From: Caryophanales bacterium UBA4856
Lineage (GTDB): Bacteria > Bacillota_I > Bacilli_A > RFN20 > CAG-288
DNA: 64,000 bases
Assembly (NCBI GenBank): GCA_002399765.1
Contig: DHEG01000015.1
Span: 8,973-72,972 of the forward strand
Reading direction: 5' to 3'
The translations under genes were made by a program, and so were the position numbers. The notes beneath the pieces are model-generated. The model had not been told where the DNA came from and made no database searches. It was given only the letters and a program-made list of their open reading frames with translations. Numbering within the stretch: the first letter of the stretch is position 1; every line of letters starts with the position of its first letter. This document shows positions 8,936 through 16,575 of this stretch, piece after piece.

Positions 8936-10768
8936 CTACTTCTGCTTGCTGCCCGAATCGCCCTCATCGATGGATAGGACCGCGATGAAGGCATCCTGAG
9001 GCACGTATACCTTGCCGAATTCCTTCATCCGCTTCTTGCCTTCCTTCTGTTTCTCCAGGAGTTTCTTCTTGCGGCTTATGTCCCCGCCGTAGCATTTGGC
9101 CAAGACATCCTTGCGCAAGGCCCTTATGTCGCTTCGGGCAATGATCCTGCGATCAACCGCCGCCTGTATCGGTATCTCGAATTGCTGTCGGGGAATGACC
9201 AACGCCAACTTCTCCACGATCGCCTTGGCTCGTGGATAGGCCGTGTCTTTGAATACGACGGTCGTCAAGGCATCGATCTTCTCTCCGTTAAGCAGGATAT
9301 CCATCCTGGCCAGACGGGATTCACGATACCCAATCGGCTGGTAGTCGAGACTCGCATAGCCGGCCGAAAGGCTCTTCAGTTTGTCATAGAAGGAGAAGAT
9401 TACCTCCGAGAGGGGCAATTCGTATTTGAGCGAAGCCCTCTTGGTATCGACGTAGTCCATCCCCAGGTATGTCCCCCTCCGACTCTCGCACAATTGCATA
9501 AGCGGTCCGATGAAGTCGGTTGGAGTCATTATCTCGGCCTTGACGAATGGCTCATAGGCCTTCTTAATCAGGGAGGTGTCATCGGGGAAGTCGGCGGGGT
9601 TTTCGATGACCTTGGTGGTGCCGTCGCTCATCTGTAGGCGATAGCCGACGGACGGCGCCGTGCAGATAAGGTCTACCCCATAGTCTTCCTCGAGCCGCTC
9701 CTGTACGACCGACATGTGCAAAAGGCCCAGAAAGCCACAGCGGAATCCCGATCCCAAGGCAATTGAGTTCTCTGGCTCGTAAATAAGAGAGGCATCGTTG
9801 AGGGAAAGCTTGTCCAAGGCATCGTGGAGTTTCTCGAAATCGTTGTTCTCGGTCGGATAAAGACCGGAATAGACCATCGGCATCAATTTGCGGAACCCCG
9901 GCACCTCGACCGGGGCGGGATCCGCCTCAAGGGTCACGGTATCGCCGACCTCGACATCCTTTATGTCCTTTATCTGGGCGCCAATATAGCCGACTTCCCC
10001 TGCCTTCAAGGAATTTGTTTTTTGCTCTTTGGGCGTCCTGATGCCTATTTCCTCAACCTGGAACGCCTTCTTGTTTGACATGAGAACAATCTTGTCGCCA
10101 ACCTTTACTTGGCCTTCTTTGACCTTCACCTCGATGAGGACGCCCCTATACGAGTCAAACTTGGAATCGAAGATCATGGCCTGAAGCGGCTTGTTCGGGT
10201 CTCCGCTGGGTCCGGGAAGTCGCTTGGTGATGGCCTCAAGCAGGGCCGGGACACCCTGGCCGGTCTTGGCGGAGATGAGCAGCACGTCGTCGGGATCGAT
10301 GTCCAAAGTGTCCATCAGGTCTTCCTCGGCCATCTCGACGTTGGCCGAAGGGAGATCTATCTTGTTTATGACGGGCAGGATCTTCAGCTTGCCGTCCAAG
10401 GCCAAATAGGCATTGGCCAAGGTCTGAGCCTGCACGCCCTGGGTCGCATCCACCAAAAGGATAGCCCCCTCGCAGCAGGCCAACGAACGGGAGACCTCAT
10501 AGGAGAAATCGACGTGGCCTGGGGTGTCGATGAGGTTGAAGAGATAGTGCTCGCCGTTTTGGGCCTTGTAGTCTAGGTTGACGGCATTCAGCTTGATGGT
10601 AATGCCCCTTCTTTGCTCAAGGGGAAGATCGTCAAGCATCTGCTGGGTCGCCTCCCTTATGGGTACGGCGCCGGTAAGCTCGAGGATTCGATCGGAAAGA
10701 GTGGTTTTCCCATGATCGATGTGCGCGATTATCGCAAAGTTACGGATGTGATCTTGATCATAGTCCAT
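8936..10768 (-). CDS. lepA: Elongation factor 4 (LepA), ribosome back-translocating GTPase
   Basis: This 610-residue protein begins MDYDQDHIRNFAIIAHIDHGKTT, which contains the G1 loop AHIDHGKT. It continues with RGITI (switch I), DTPGH (G3), NKID (G4) and SAKTG (G5). The C-terminal half carries the LepA-specific domain with RRGTYLGMDYVD and KKKLLEKQKEGKKRMK near the end. The length is normal for LepA/EF4 (about 600). LepA remodels stalled or mis-translocated ribosomes and is a translational GTPase of the cytosol. It is in the long minus-strand run, 51 bases after the helicase gene and about 50 before the Fic-like gene. All key motifs are intact. Confidence 0.97.
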   Translation of the reverse strand: MDYDQDHIRNFAIIAHIDHGKTTLSDRILELTGAVPIREATQQMLDDLPLEQRRGITIKLNAVNLDYKAQNGEHYLFNLIDTPGHVDFSYEVSRSLACCEGAILLVDATQGVQAQTLANAYLALDGKLKILPVINKIDLPSANVEMAEEDLMDTLDIDPDDVLLISAKTGQGVPALLEAITKRLPGPSGDPNKPLQAMIFDSKFDSYRGVLIEVKVKEGQVKVGDKIVLMSNKKAFQVEEIGIRTPKEQKTNSLKAGEVGYIGAQIKDIKDVEVGDTVTLEADPAPVEVPGFRKLMPMVYSGLYPTENNDFEKLHDALDKLSLNDASLIYEPENSIALGSGFRCGFLGLLHMSVVQERLEEDYGVDLICTAPSVGYRLQMSDGTTKVIENPADFPDDTSLIKKAYEPFVKAEIMTPTDFIGPLMQLCESRRGTYLGMDYVDTKRASLKYELPLSEVIFSFYDKLKSLSAGYASLDYQPIGYRESRLARMDILLNGEKIDALTTVVFKDTAYPRAKAIVEKLALVIPRQQFEIPIQAAVDRRIIARSDIRALRKDVLAKCYGGDISRKKKLLEKQKEGKKRMKEFGKVYVPQDAFIAVLSIDEGDSGSKQK

Positions 10769-10819
10769 GGCGAAGCCCTCTGATTCTTGTCAAACGATTA
10801 TCCCACACCCTAAAGCCTA

Positions 10820-13183
10820 TTAGGAAGCCTTCCAGAATCCGTCGCAAAGCCGCCTGATCTGAGAAGGGGAGGAGACATACTGGGCCTGGGGGAACGAATC
10901 CTTAAGCAACTCCTGGTACTTGGGATAGCCAAAGCGCCGATCCACCAAAAGGACGGTCCCATGATCGTTCTGGTCGCGGATGAGCCTGCCGGCGGCCTGG
11001 ACCACCCTGTTGAATCCGGGATAGGTGTAGGCGAAGTCGAATCCGGACACGCCTTTCTTGTCGTAATAACTCCTAAGCAGCTCATTTTCAAACCCGATGC
11101 CGGGAAGGCCGACCGAAACGATTGCCACCCCGCTCAGGGCGTGATTCAGAAGCTCGATCCCCTCACCGAACACCCCGCCAAGCACCGCGAACCCTATCCT
11201 CGTCCTTTCTGGATTGGGGCCGAAGGATTCGATAAAGGCATCCCTTGAGAGGGGATCCATATGCTTCTCCTGCTTTAGGCAATCGATATCGGTCAGGCTT
11301 GCGAACATCGCATAGGCCTTTTCCATATAGTCGAAGGAGGGGAAGAAGAAGAAATAGTTGCCCGTTCTGGCGCTGGCCAAGGCATAGAGAGAATTGCAGA
11401 CGCTTTTCAGCGTGGCCTCCCGACTGCTGTAGGTAGTGCTTATTTTGTCGTCCACCAACACCAGTCTGTTGCCACTTTCAAAAGGCGAAGGCAATGAGAT
11501 GACGCCGTCAGGACTGACGGTCCCGCCCAAGAGCTTGATGTAGTAATCTTTGGGCGACAGCGTCGCCGAAAAGAACAGGCCATAACTCAAGCGCGAAGTG
11601 ATGGACTTGATCTGGGCAGAAGCATCGAGACATCTGATCTCCAAGGAAACGGCAAAGCCCTTTTGGCCAAAGACATAGTAATAGATGTAATTGTCCGCTC
11701 CGCTTAAGGGCAACGACAGCAAAGCCTTGAACTCGCTTTTCAAGGTCACGTATTCATCGGGAGCCTTGAGAGGCCGGCTCTTTTCAAGATCATTGCCCGT
11801 GGAGCCGAAAAGCTTGAGCAGGCCGATTATCTCGCTGGGAATCTCGCTTAGCACCTGGACGTTTCCCACACCCGTGTTCTTTTGGCCCCGGAAGAAATCC
11901 TTGAGCCTTTCAAGAATCGCGTTGACGTGGGAGAACTCCTTGCCCTGAATGGCGGCACTGACACGGTCGATCTCGCCCAAGGATATTTCGGCGGAATACA
12001 TGTCCCTGGCCCTTTCCGGAAGGTTATGGGCCTCGTCAACCAAAAGCCCATAGTCGACTTTTCCGACATCCTTTGTCAAGGCGGGAATGCCGACCACGGG
12101 ATCGTAAACGTAGTTGTAGTCGCAGATTACGATGTCAGCTAATCCTGCCATATCTAATTGAAGTTGGAAAGGGCATATCGTATATTTCTTTGCAAGGTAA
12201 ACAAAGTCTTTCTCATCGAAAATGGATTTGGTTGCAAGCGCCTCCTGGATGACCTTCTTGACCTTGTCGTAATAACCCACGTCATAAGGGCATTCATCCG
12301 GATTGCATTGCCTTGTATAGCCCGGGACATCGAGGGCGAAATTGTCCTTGGAGGTCAAAACCACGACACGGATGTCGGCACCCTTCTCTGCCATTATCCT
12401 AGCCGTAAGCAGAGCCTGGCGCTTTATGGAGGTCTTGGAAGTAAGGTAATAGATCTTCTCGGGCCCGTCTTCTCCCAATAGGGATTTTAGCGCCGAGTAA
12501 AGAACGCACACGGTCTTGCCGATCCCCGTCGGGGCCTCTATATAGCCGGTCGATCCTTCCATCGCGATCTTGTCGCAGAAGGCCATCAGGTCCTTCTGAC
12601 CGGGCCTGAATTCCGGGAAGGGGAATTCCATGGCGCTCAAGGACTTGTTGCGATTGCCGATGTGGTCAAGCTTGAAGAAGAGGATTTTAAGGTATTGGGC
12701 GATTGTCTGATGGGCAAAGGCATCGAGGTCATCGAAAGAGAAATGGTCTTCCTGAATCAGGCGCTCCTCTTCATGGTGTTGCCTCACATAGGTCATCCTC
12801 ACCGTCATCTCGCCTATCTTGTTCTCGCGGCAAAACATCCAGGCATACATTTTCGCCTGGCCCTGATGCCAGGGAAAATTCGCTTCCTTGAAGGCGGACA
12901 GGGGGGCCACGGTGGACTTTATCTCATCGACGGTGAACCCGTCCGGGCCCTTTATAAGGCCATCGGCTCGGCCCTGGATGTCCAACGTCAAAGACCCGGA
13001 GGTGAAAAAGGTCTCCAAGGGATACTCGGGATAGTAAGTTGAGTCCTGCTCGCTTTGGACATGGCGGTGGACCATGGTGCCCTCTTCCATCGTCTCCTGA
13101 TTAAAGATGCGGTTATCGAGGTTCCCACCCCGAAGAACCGCATCGACAATGTCATGAACCGAAAGACTTATTACGCTTCCCAT
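10820..13183 (-). CDS. DinG/XPD-family DNA helicase with N-terminal Cas4-like nuclease domain
   Basis: This 787-residue protein has two parts. Residues 1-165 look like a PD-(D/E)XK nuclease: His 39, Asp 74 in GRADG, DEIKS at 86-90 with Lys 89, then GQAKMYAW (Gln 109) as in Cas4/RecB nucleases. Residues about 190-787 form a superfamily 2 helicase with Walker A EAPTGIGKT (216-224), a DEAH box (383-386) and a cysteine set (Cys 293, 298, 337, likely 354) suggesting the 4Fe-4S cluster of XPD/DinG enzymes. The family unwinds DNA 5' to 3' and acts in repair of unusual structures. The fusion occurs in other Bacillota 'Rad3-related' helicases. It lies between a Sel1 protein and lepA. Confidence 0.85.
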   Translation of the reverse strand: MGSVISLSVHDIVDAVLRGGNLDNRIFNQETMEEGTMVHRHVQSEQDSTYYPEYPLETFFTSGSLTLDIQGRADGLIKGPDGFTVDEIKSTVAPLSAFKEANFPWHQGQAKMYAWMFCRENKIGEMTVRMTYVRQHHEEERLIQEDHFSFDDLDAFAHQTIAQYLKILFFKLDHIGNRNKSLSAMEFPFPEFRPGQKDLMAFCDKIAMEGSTGYIEAPTGIGKTVCVLYSALKSLLGEDGPEKIYYLTSKTSIKRQALLTARIMAEKGADIRVVVLTSKDNFALDVPGYTRQCNPDECPYDVGYYDKVKKVIQEALATKSIFDEKDFVYLAKKYTICPFQLQLDMAGLADIVICDYNYVYDPVVGIPALTKDVGKVDYGLLVDEAHNLPERARDMYSAEISLGEIDRVSAAIQGKEFSHVNAILERLKDFFRGQKNTGVGNVQVLSEIPSEIIGLLKLFGSTGNDLEKSRPLKAPDEYVTLKSEFKALLSLPLSGADNYIYYYVFGQKGFAVSLEIRCLDASAQIKSITSRLSYGLFFSATLSPKDYYIKLLGGTVSPDGVISLPSPFESGNRLVLVDDKISTTYSSREATLKSVCNSLYALASARTGNYFFFFPSFDYMEKAYAMFASLTDIDCLKQEKHMDPLSRDAFIESFGPNPERTRIGFAVLGGVFGEGIELLNHALSGVAIVSVGLPGIGFENELLRSYYDKKGVSGFDFAYTYPGFNRVVQAAGRLIRDQNDHGTVLLVDRRFGYPKYQELLKDSFPQAQYVSSPSQIRRLCDGFWKAS

Positions 13184-13219
13184 TGGCGGTTTTATTCTAG
13201 CACCGCCAGGCCTTAGGCC

Positions 13220-14077
13220 TCAGTCTAAAGCCTCTTCCCCATCGTCATTGACCACTGCGTTTTCCTCCTCGGCTCCCTTCTCCTTCAAATGCGATAGCCC
13301 TTTAAGTCTATGCGATATCTTCGCCAGGTCCTTGTCGATGACGTCAACGCAGTTGGAAGAGAGACTGGAGAATTGGCGAGATCTTTTCTCTACCATGGGG
13401 TCGGCGACTATCGAATCGCTAAAGGCCAGGCCTAGGGAATGGCCTTTGAGGATTACATATGAGGCGAATTTGCTGCCCATGAAGGCCAAGGAAGACAGGT
13501 TTAGTAGGCCTTGGGGCTTTGTCACGCCGGAAACGGCATCGATGAAATGACGATAGGCGATGCAATCGACATCGCTGATTTCCATGGCCCGGGAAAAGCA
13601 ATCGCGGGAGCGGGCAAAGTCCCTTTTCGTCCCGATGCCATAGAAATTAATAAGTCCCAGTTCGAACCAGGCGGGAGCAAAGCCAAGCATCCCCGATTGG
13701 CGGAAGAGGTCGATGGCCACCTTGAGGTTCCTCTTTAGGCCCCTGCCGGTCCAAAAGAAATAGGCCAAATCGAAAAGGGCTTCGGGTTCGCCATAGAGGA
13801 AAGCCAGCTTAAGGTAACTGAACAGGTTATCGTCGTCCCCTATCCTGTTCCCTGCGCTGTCGGCAGTGAGGAATTCCTTGAGATAGGAGGCATCCACGTC
13901 GAAGCCTTTGGCCAACATGGCCTGGGCCTGCTTGATGAATTCATGGCACAAGCCTTTTTCGTACCTTATCAAATAGGCTGGCGTCCCCCTTTTGTGCCAG
14001 GCGATGAATTCGTTGAAAGTGCCAGCGCGTTTTTCCGAATAGTCAAACGAATGGGGAAAAGCTCTGTCCTTTCTCAT
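13220..14077 (-). CDS. Sel1-like (TPR-type) repeat protein
   Basis: This 285-residue protein contains at least two Sel1-like units. The first is about residues 95-132 ('DLAYFFWTGRG', then 'AIDLFRQSGMLG'). The second is about 136-168 ('ELGLINFYGIGTKRD', then 'DCFSRAMEI'). These repeats form helical protein-binding scaffolds. There is no signal peptide, and the C-terminus is acidic. A GAAGGAG ribosome site lies about 10 bases before the ATG. It is the first gene of the long minus-strand series. A specific partner or pathway cannot be deduced. Confidence 0.7.
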   Translation of the reverse strand: MRKDRAFPHSFDYSEKRAGTFNEFIAWHKRGTPAYLIRYEKGLCHEFIKQAQAMLAKGFDVDASYLKEFLTADSAGNRIGDDDNLFSYLKLAFLYGEPEALFDLAYFFWTGRGLKRNLKVAIDLFRQSGMLGFAPAWFELGLINFYGIGTKRDFARSRDCFSRAMEISDVDCIAYRHFIDAVSGVTKPQGLLNLSSLAFMGSKFASYVILKGHSLGLAFSDSIVADPMVEKRSRQFSSLSSNCVDVIDKDLAKISHRLKGLSHLKEKGAEEENAVVNDDGEEALD

Positions 14078-14099
14078 TGTTCAAAACTCCTTCAAGGGG

Positions 14100-14128
14100 A
14101 TACTACCTAAAGCAGATTCATACTGCAA
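14100..14128 (-). promoter_or_regulatory. Candidate promoter for the 14077-to-1 minus-strand run
   Basis: On the minus strand a TTGCAG hexamer (14128-14123) is followed after 17 bases by TAGTAT (14105-14100), about 23 bases before the ATG at 14077. Both boxes are moderate matches to sigma-A consensus. The 264-base interval 14078-14341 separates divergent genes, so a promoter here is expected. No clear terminator or RNA element was seen in it. Confidence 0.4.
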
Positions 14129-14341
14129 TGAGCGATTTCCTAGGACATTGTCTGTTTTTGCTTCCTTTCTTTGTCATTCTCATATCTATTGTCGCTTTTC
14201 CATCAAGGTTTTACCTGACACTTCCTAAAAGGCCGTCATTGCCATACCCGGCCTTAAGGCTCAAAAGGCGATGGCTGAATTTACGTTCAAGTTTCCTTTG
14301 ACCCGCCTTCTTTGGTGTAACATTCTAGCGAGGAAGGTAAA

Positions 14342-15130
14342 ATGAAATTCAGCCTGTTCGAGTACCTTTACTACGCCATTCCCAAAAGCTACGAGAACTC
14401 AATGGAGAAAAAGTACTTCGACAAGTACTCCAACGTTCTTTCGGTGGCCGATTCCACACGCCCCTATCTTGACGCTGATTCGGGTTTCGCCTTGATCCAG
14501 GCCGATGTCGTCATCCAGGCCCTTAGGAACAAGGAGAAGATAGAGTCCTTCGCGGACCTTTTCCGCGTAGCCGGGAACGTGAGTGCCGTCGGTCTTGAGG
14601 CCGCCCATAAGGACCTACCTCACTTCGCCTGGAAGCAAAAGGAGATATATGTCCCAATCTTTGCCTCAGGGCTCAATACCCGCTATGACAAGGAAATAGT
14701 CCAATTGGCGAAACGTCCCCTCAAGGGCCTTAGGGCACCCAATGGCATCGACGTCTTCTTCGTAAACCCCTTTTCGACATATGGGACGGCCTTATACGAT
14801 TCGACTTTCACCCGCCTGATGAGGATCATGTCTTACGAGCGGGAGACCGTCTTTTACTCCTATTCCTTCGATACCATCTATTCCGTTTCGGATCAAGGGA
14901 CCTTGGAATGCCAGATCCCCCTGTTCGACCGTGACTTGGAGATGCCAGACCGTAGCGATTTGCCTGTGCGGGTCAAGAAACTGATGGAATCCTATTTCGC
15001 CTTCGACCGTCCGGCCTTCATCGCCAAGCTGCAATCCTTGGGCTTCATATCCGCGGAGCTTTACGACAATATCGAAAGGCTTTCCTTGAAGGACGGGCGC
15101 AAACACCAGCCAAAAGCAGACCTTATTTAA
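14342..15130 (+). CDS. Unrecognised cytosolic protein, 262 aa
   Basis: The product starts MKFSLFEYLYYAIPKSYENS and has no signal peptide, membrane helix or metal-binding motif that I can name. The composition is ordinary, with aromatic-rich segments such as NPFSTYGTALYDSTFTRL (about 142-159). The start is the ATG directly after a GAGGAAGG ribosome site. It is transcribed divergently from the Sel1 gene and is followed 37 bases later by tRNA-Ala. A shared transcript with the tRNA is possible because no terminator lies between them. I do not recognise the family. Confidence 0.7.
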   Translation: MKFSLFEYLYYAIPKSYENSMEKKYFDKYSNVLSVADSTRPYLDADSGFALIQADVVIQALRNKEKIESFADLFRVAGNVSAVGLEAAHKDLPHFAWKQKEIYVPIFASGLNTRYDKEIVQLAKRPLKGLRAPNGIDVFFVNPFSTYGTALYDSTFTRLMRIMSYERETVFYSYSFDTIYSVSDQGTLECQIPLFDRDLEMPDRSDLPVRVKKLMESYFAFDRPAFIAKLQSLGFISAELYDNIERLSLKDGRKHQPKADLI

Positions 15131-15167
15131 CCAAGCCCTATGTGATATATTCTTCATCGCATGTTTT

Positions 15168-15243
15168 GGGGCTGTAGCTCAGTTGGGAGAGCACGTGCTT
15201 TGCAAGCACGGGGTCGCGAGTCCGATTCTCGTCAGCTCCACCA
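15168..15243 (+). tRNA. tRNA-Ala (anticodon TGC)
   Basis: All arms fold. The acceptor GGGGCTG (15168-15174) pairs with CAGCTCC (15233-15239), with one G-T wobble. The D arm uses GCTC/GAGC. The anticodon stem CGTGC/GCACG encloses loop TTTGCAA with TGC at 15201-15203. The T arm has the GTCCGATTC type loop. The CCA end is encoded (15241-15243). The anticodon UGC reads alanine GCN codons. Confidence 0.97.
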
Positions 15244-15258
15244 TAATCGCAAACAAAC

Positions 15259-15287
15259 GGGTCCGGCCAAGCTCCGGGCCCTTTTTT
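15259..15287 (+). terminator. Rho-independent terminator after tRNA-Ala
   Basis: GGGTCCGG (15259-15266) pairs with CCGGGCCC (15274-15281), with one T-G pair and a 7-base loop, followed by six T. The T run overlaps the first repeat of the PHO-like box that follows, so the tRNA transcript ends just where the phosphate promoter region begins. Confidence 0.85.
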
Positions 15288-15312
15288 ACACCTTCTTTAC
15301 ATTCTTTTACGA
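15285..15312 (+). promoter_or_regulatory. PHO-box-like direct repeats upstream of pstS
   Basis: Three hexamers stand at an exact 11-base period: TTTACA (15285-15290), TTTACA (15296-15301) and TTACGA (15307-15312). A weak fourth is TTCGAA (15318-15323). B. subtilis PhoP binds TT(A/T/C)ACA repeats spaced by 5 bases, so this matches the known operator design. A -10-like CATAAT lies at 15343-15348 and no good -35 is present, as at many PhoP-activated promoters. The operon encodes its own PhoP/PhoR pair, which suggests autoregulation under phosphate limitation. Confidence 0.72.
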
Positions 15313-15378
15313 AGGCTTTCGAATTCGGCGAATCTATTGCCACATAATACGAGAGGTTACCGAAAGGAAGGATAACTA

Positions 15379-16512
15379 ATGAGAAAAGGTTTGGTTTCCG
15401 TAGTCGCTCTAGTAGCTTCGTTTGGGCTGCTCATGTCTTGCTCTGATACCACTGGTGGTTCCACTTCTTCCACCTCCTCCACCTCTTCGTCCTCTTCCCA
15501 GATCTCAAGTTCTTCCGCCTCGATTTCGACCTCAGTAGATGCCAACCACAAGATCAATCCGTACACCCGTGACACCACCTCCGGCACACGTGACGGCTTC
15601 TCGACCAAGATCGGTATCGAGAAAGCCAAATCCAACGATTCCCTCTTGACTAGTTCCGTCACGCAGGTCACCAGCAATGGCGACATGATGGCCAAGGTCG
15701 CAGCCGACGAATGGGGAATAGGCTACGCTTCCTTCTCCGATCTCAGTGCCAATACCGGCGTAAAGGGAATCGAGATCGAGGGGGTTGCTGCTTCCGAAGC
15801 CACCGTCCAGGACGGCTCTTACAAACTTCAGCGTAATTTCAATTACGTCATCCCGGTCGCTGGGGAAAACGACCGCTCTGATGTAAAGATGGCTTTGATT
15901 GATTCCTACGTTGCCTTCATGCATTCCGTCGAAGGCTTGGCCGTCATCAAGAACAAGGGGGGCATCCTGGATTCCTCAGTAATCAACAGTGCCCAAAGCT
16001 GGGATGACATCATCGCCGATACCACCGACAATCCTTGGGCGACGACCTTGGGCCTCACTTCCTCTGGCGCTACCAACACTTCAATCACTTCCGAGACCGT
16101 CTACTTCGTGGGTTCCACTTCCGTCCAGGATATGTCGACTGACCTTTCCACGGCCTGGTCAGCCCTGTTTGGCTCCAACGAACCCCAGATAAACCACAAC
16201 CACACCGGTTCGGGCGACGCCGTGAAGAAGGTCGCCGATGGCTCGGGCGATATCGGATTCGCCTCCCGTGAATTCACGGATGCCGAAAAGAGTGCCCACA
16301 CCACTTGGACTTTCGGCAAGATCTGCATGGATGCAATAAGCGTAATCATCAATGCCGACAACGACCTGATCAGCAACATCACCCTACAGCAGCTCCGCGA
16401 CATCTACGTCAATCCCACTGCCATCGCCGACTCCGCCACTTCCGAGACCAACTTCGGAGTTGACTATTCCGACGAGACTCCGATAACCACTTGGTCACAG
16501 TTGGTTGACTAA
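15379..16512 (+). CDS. pstS: Phosphate-binding lipoprotein PstS, apparently circularly permuted
   Basis: This 377-residue protein has a signal peptide with a lipobox LMSC (Cys 21) and a Ser/Thr-rich linker (23-52). It binds phosphate outside the membrane for the PstCAB importer. The domain order is unusual. Residues 58-200 carry what is normally the C-terminal half of PstS: the phosphate loop YTRDTTSGTRDGF at 62-74, WGIGYASF at 112-119, then YKLQRNF and the closing helix. Residues 240-377 carry the normal N-terminal half: VGSTSV at 244-249, TGSGDAV at 276-282, GDIGFASRE at 290-298, and ISNITLQQLRDIY at 331-343, ending at ITTWSQLVD. The last residues are those that usually precede the first loop, so the two ends would join seamlessly. 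First gene of the pst-pho operon, with AAAGGAAGG before the ATG. Confidence 0.88.
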   Translation: MRKGLVSVVALVASFGLLMSCSDTTGGSTSSTSSTSSSSSQISSSSASISTSVDANHKINPYTRDTTSGTRDGFSTKIGIEKAKSNDSLLTSSVTQVTSNGDMMAKVAADEWGIGYASFSDLSANTGVKGIEIEGVAASEATVQDGSYKLQRNFNYVIPVAGENDRSDVKMALIDSYVAFMHSVEGLAVIKNKGGILDSSVINSAQSWDDIIADTTDNPWATTLGLTSSGATNTSITSETVYFVGSTSVQDMSTDLSTAWSALFGSNEPQINHNHTGSGDAVKKVADGSGDIGFASREFTDAEKSAHTTWTFGKICMDAISVIINADNDLISNITLQQLRDIYVNPTAIADSATSETNFGVDYSDETPITTWSQLVD

Positions 16513-16530
16513 CCGCGTCGATTCGCTTGT

Positions 16531-16560
16531 AAAATAAGGGGGTCAAAATCCCCTTATTTT
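16531..16560 (+). terminator. Perfect hairpin between pstS and pstC (attenuator or mRNA stabiliser)
   Basis: An 11-base perfect inverted repeat, AAAATAAGGGG (16531-16541) and CCCCTTATTTT (16550-16560), has an 8-base loop and lies between the pstS stop and the pstC ribosome site. The T-rich 3' arm could act as a weak terminator, or the hairpin could protect the pstS mRNA 3' end. Either would give more PstS than membrane subunits, as is common in binding-protein transporter operons. Confidence 0.7.
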
Positions 16561-16575
16561 GGAAAGGAGACATGG

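Noticed and set aside
14077-14301. 74-residue hydrophobic plus-strand frame between divergent genes
   Set aside because: It has no ribosome site, lies over the candidate minus-strand promoter and has no family look.
15161-15379. 72-residue plus-strand frame starting MFWGCSSVGRARAL
   Set aside because: It is a translation of tRNA-Ala and its terminator; this peptide start is a well-known false call over tRNA genes.
15379-16512. pstS as a truncated pseudogene
   Set aside because: Both halves, the lipobox and the ribosome site are intact; only the order of halves is unusual.
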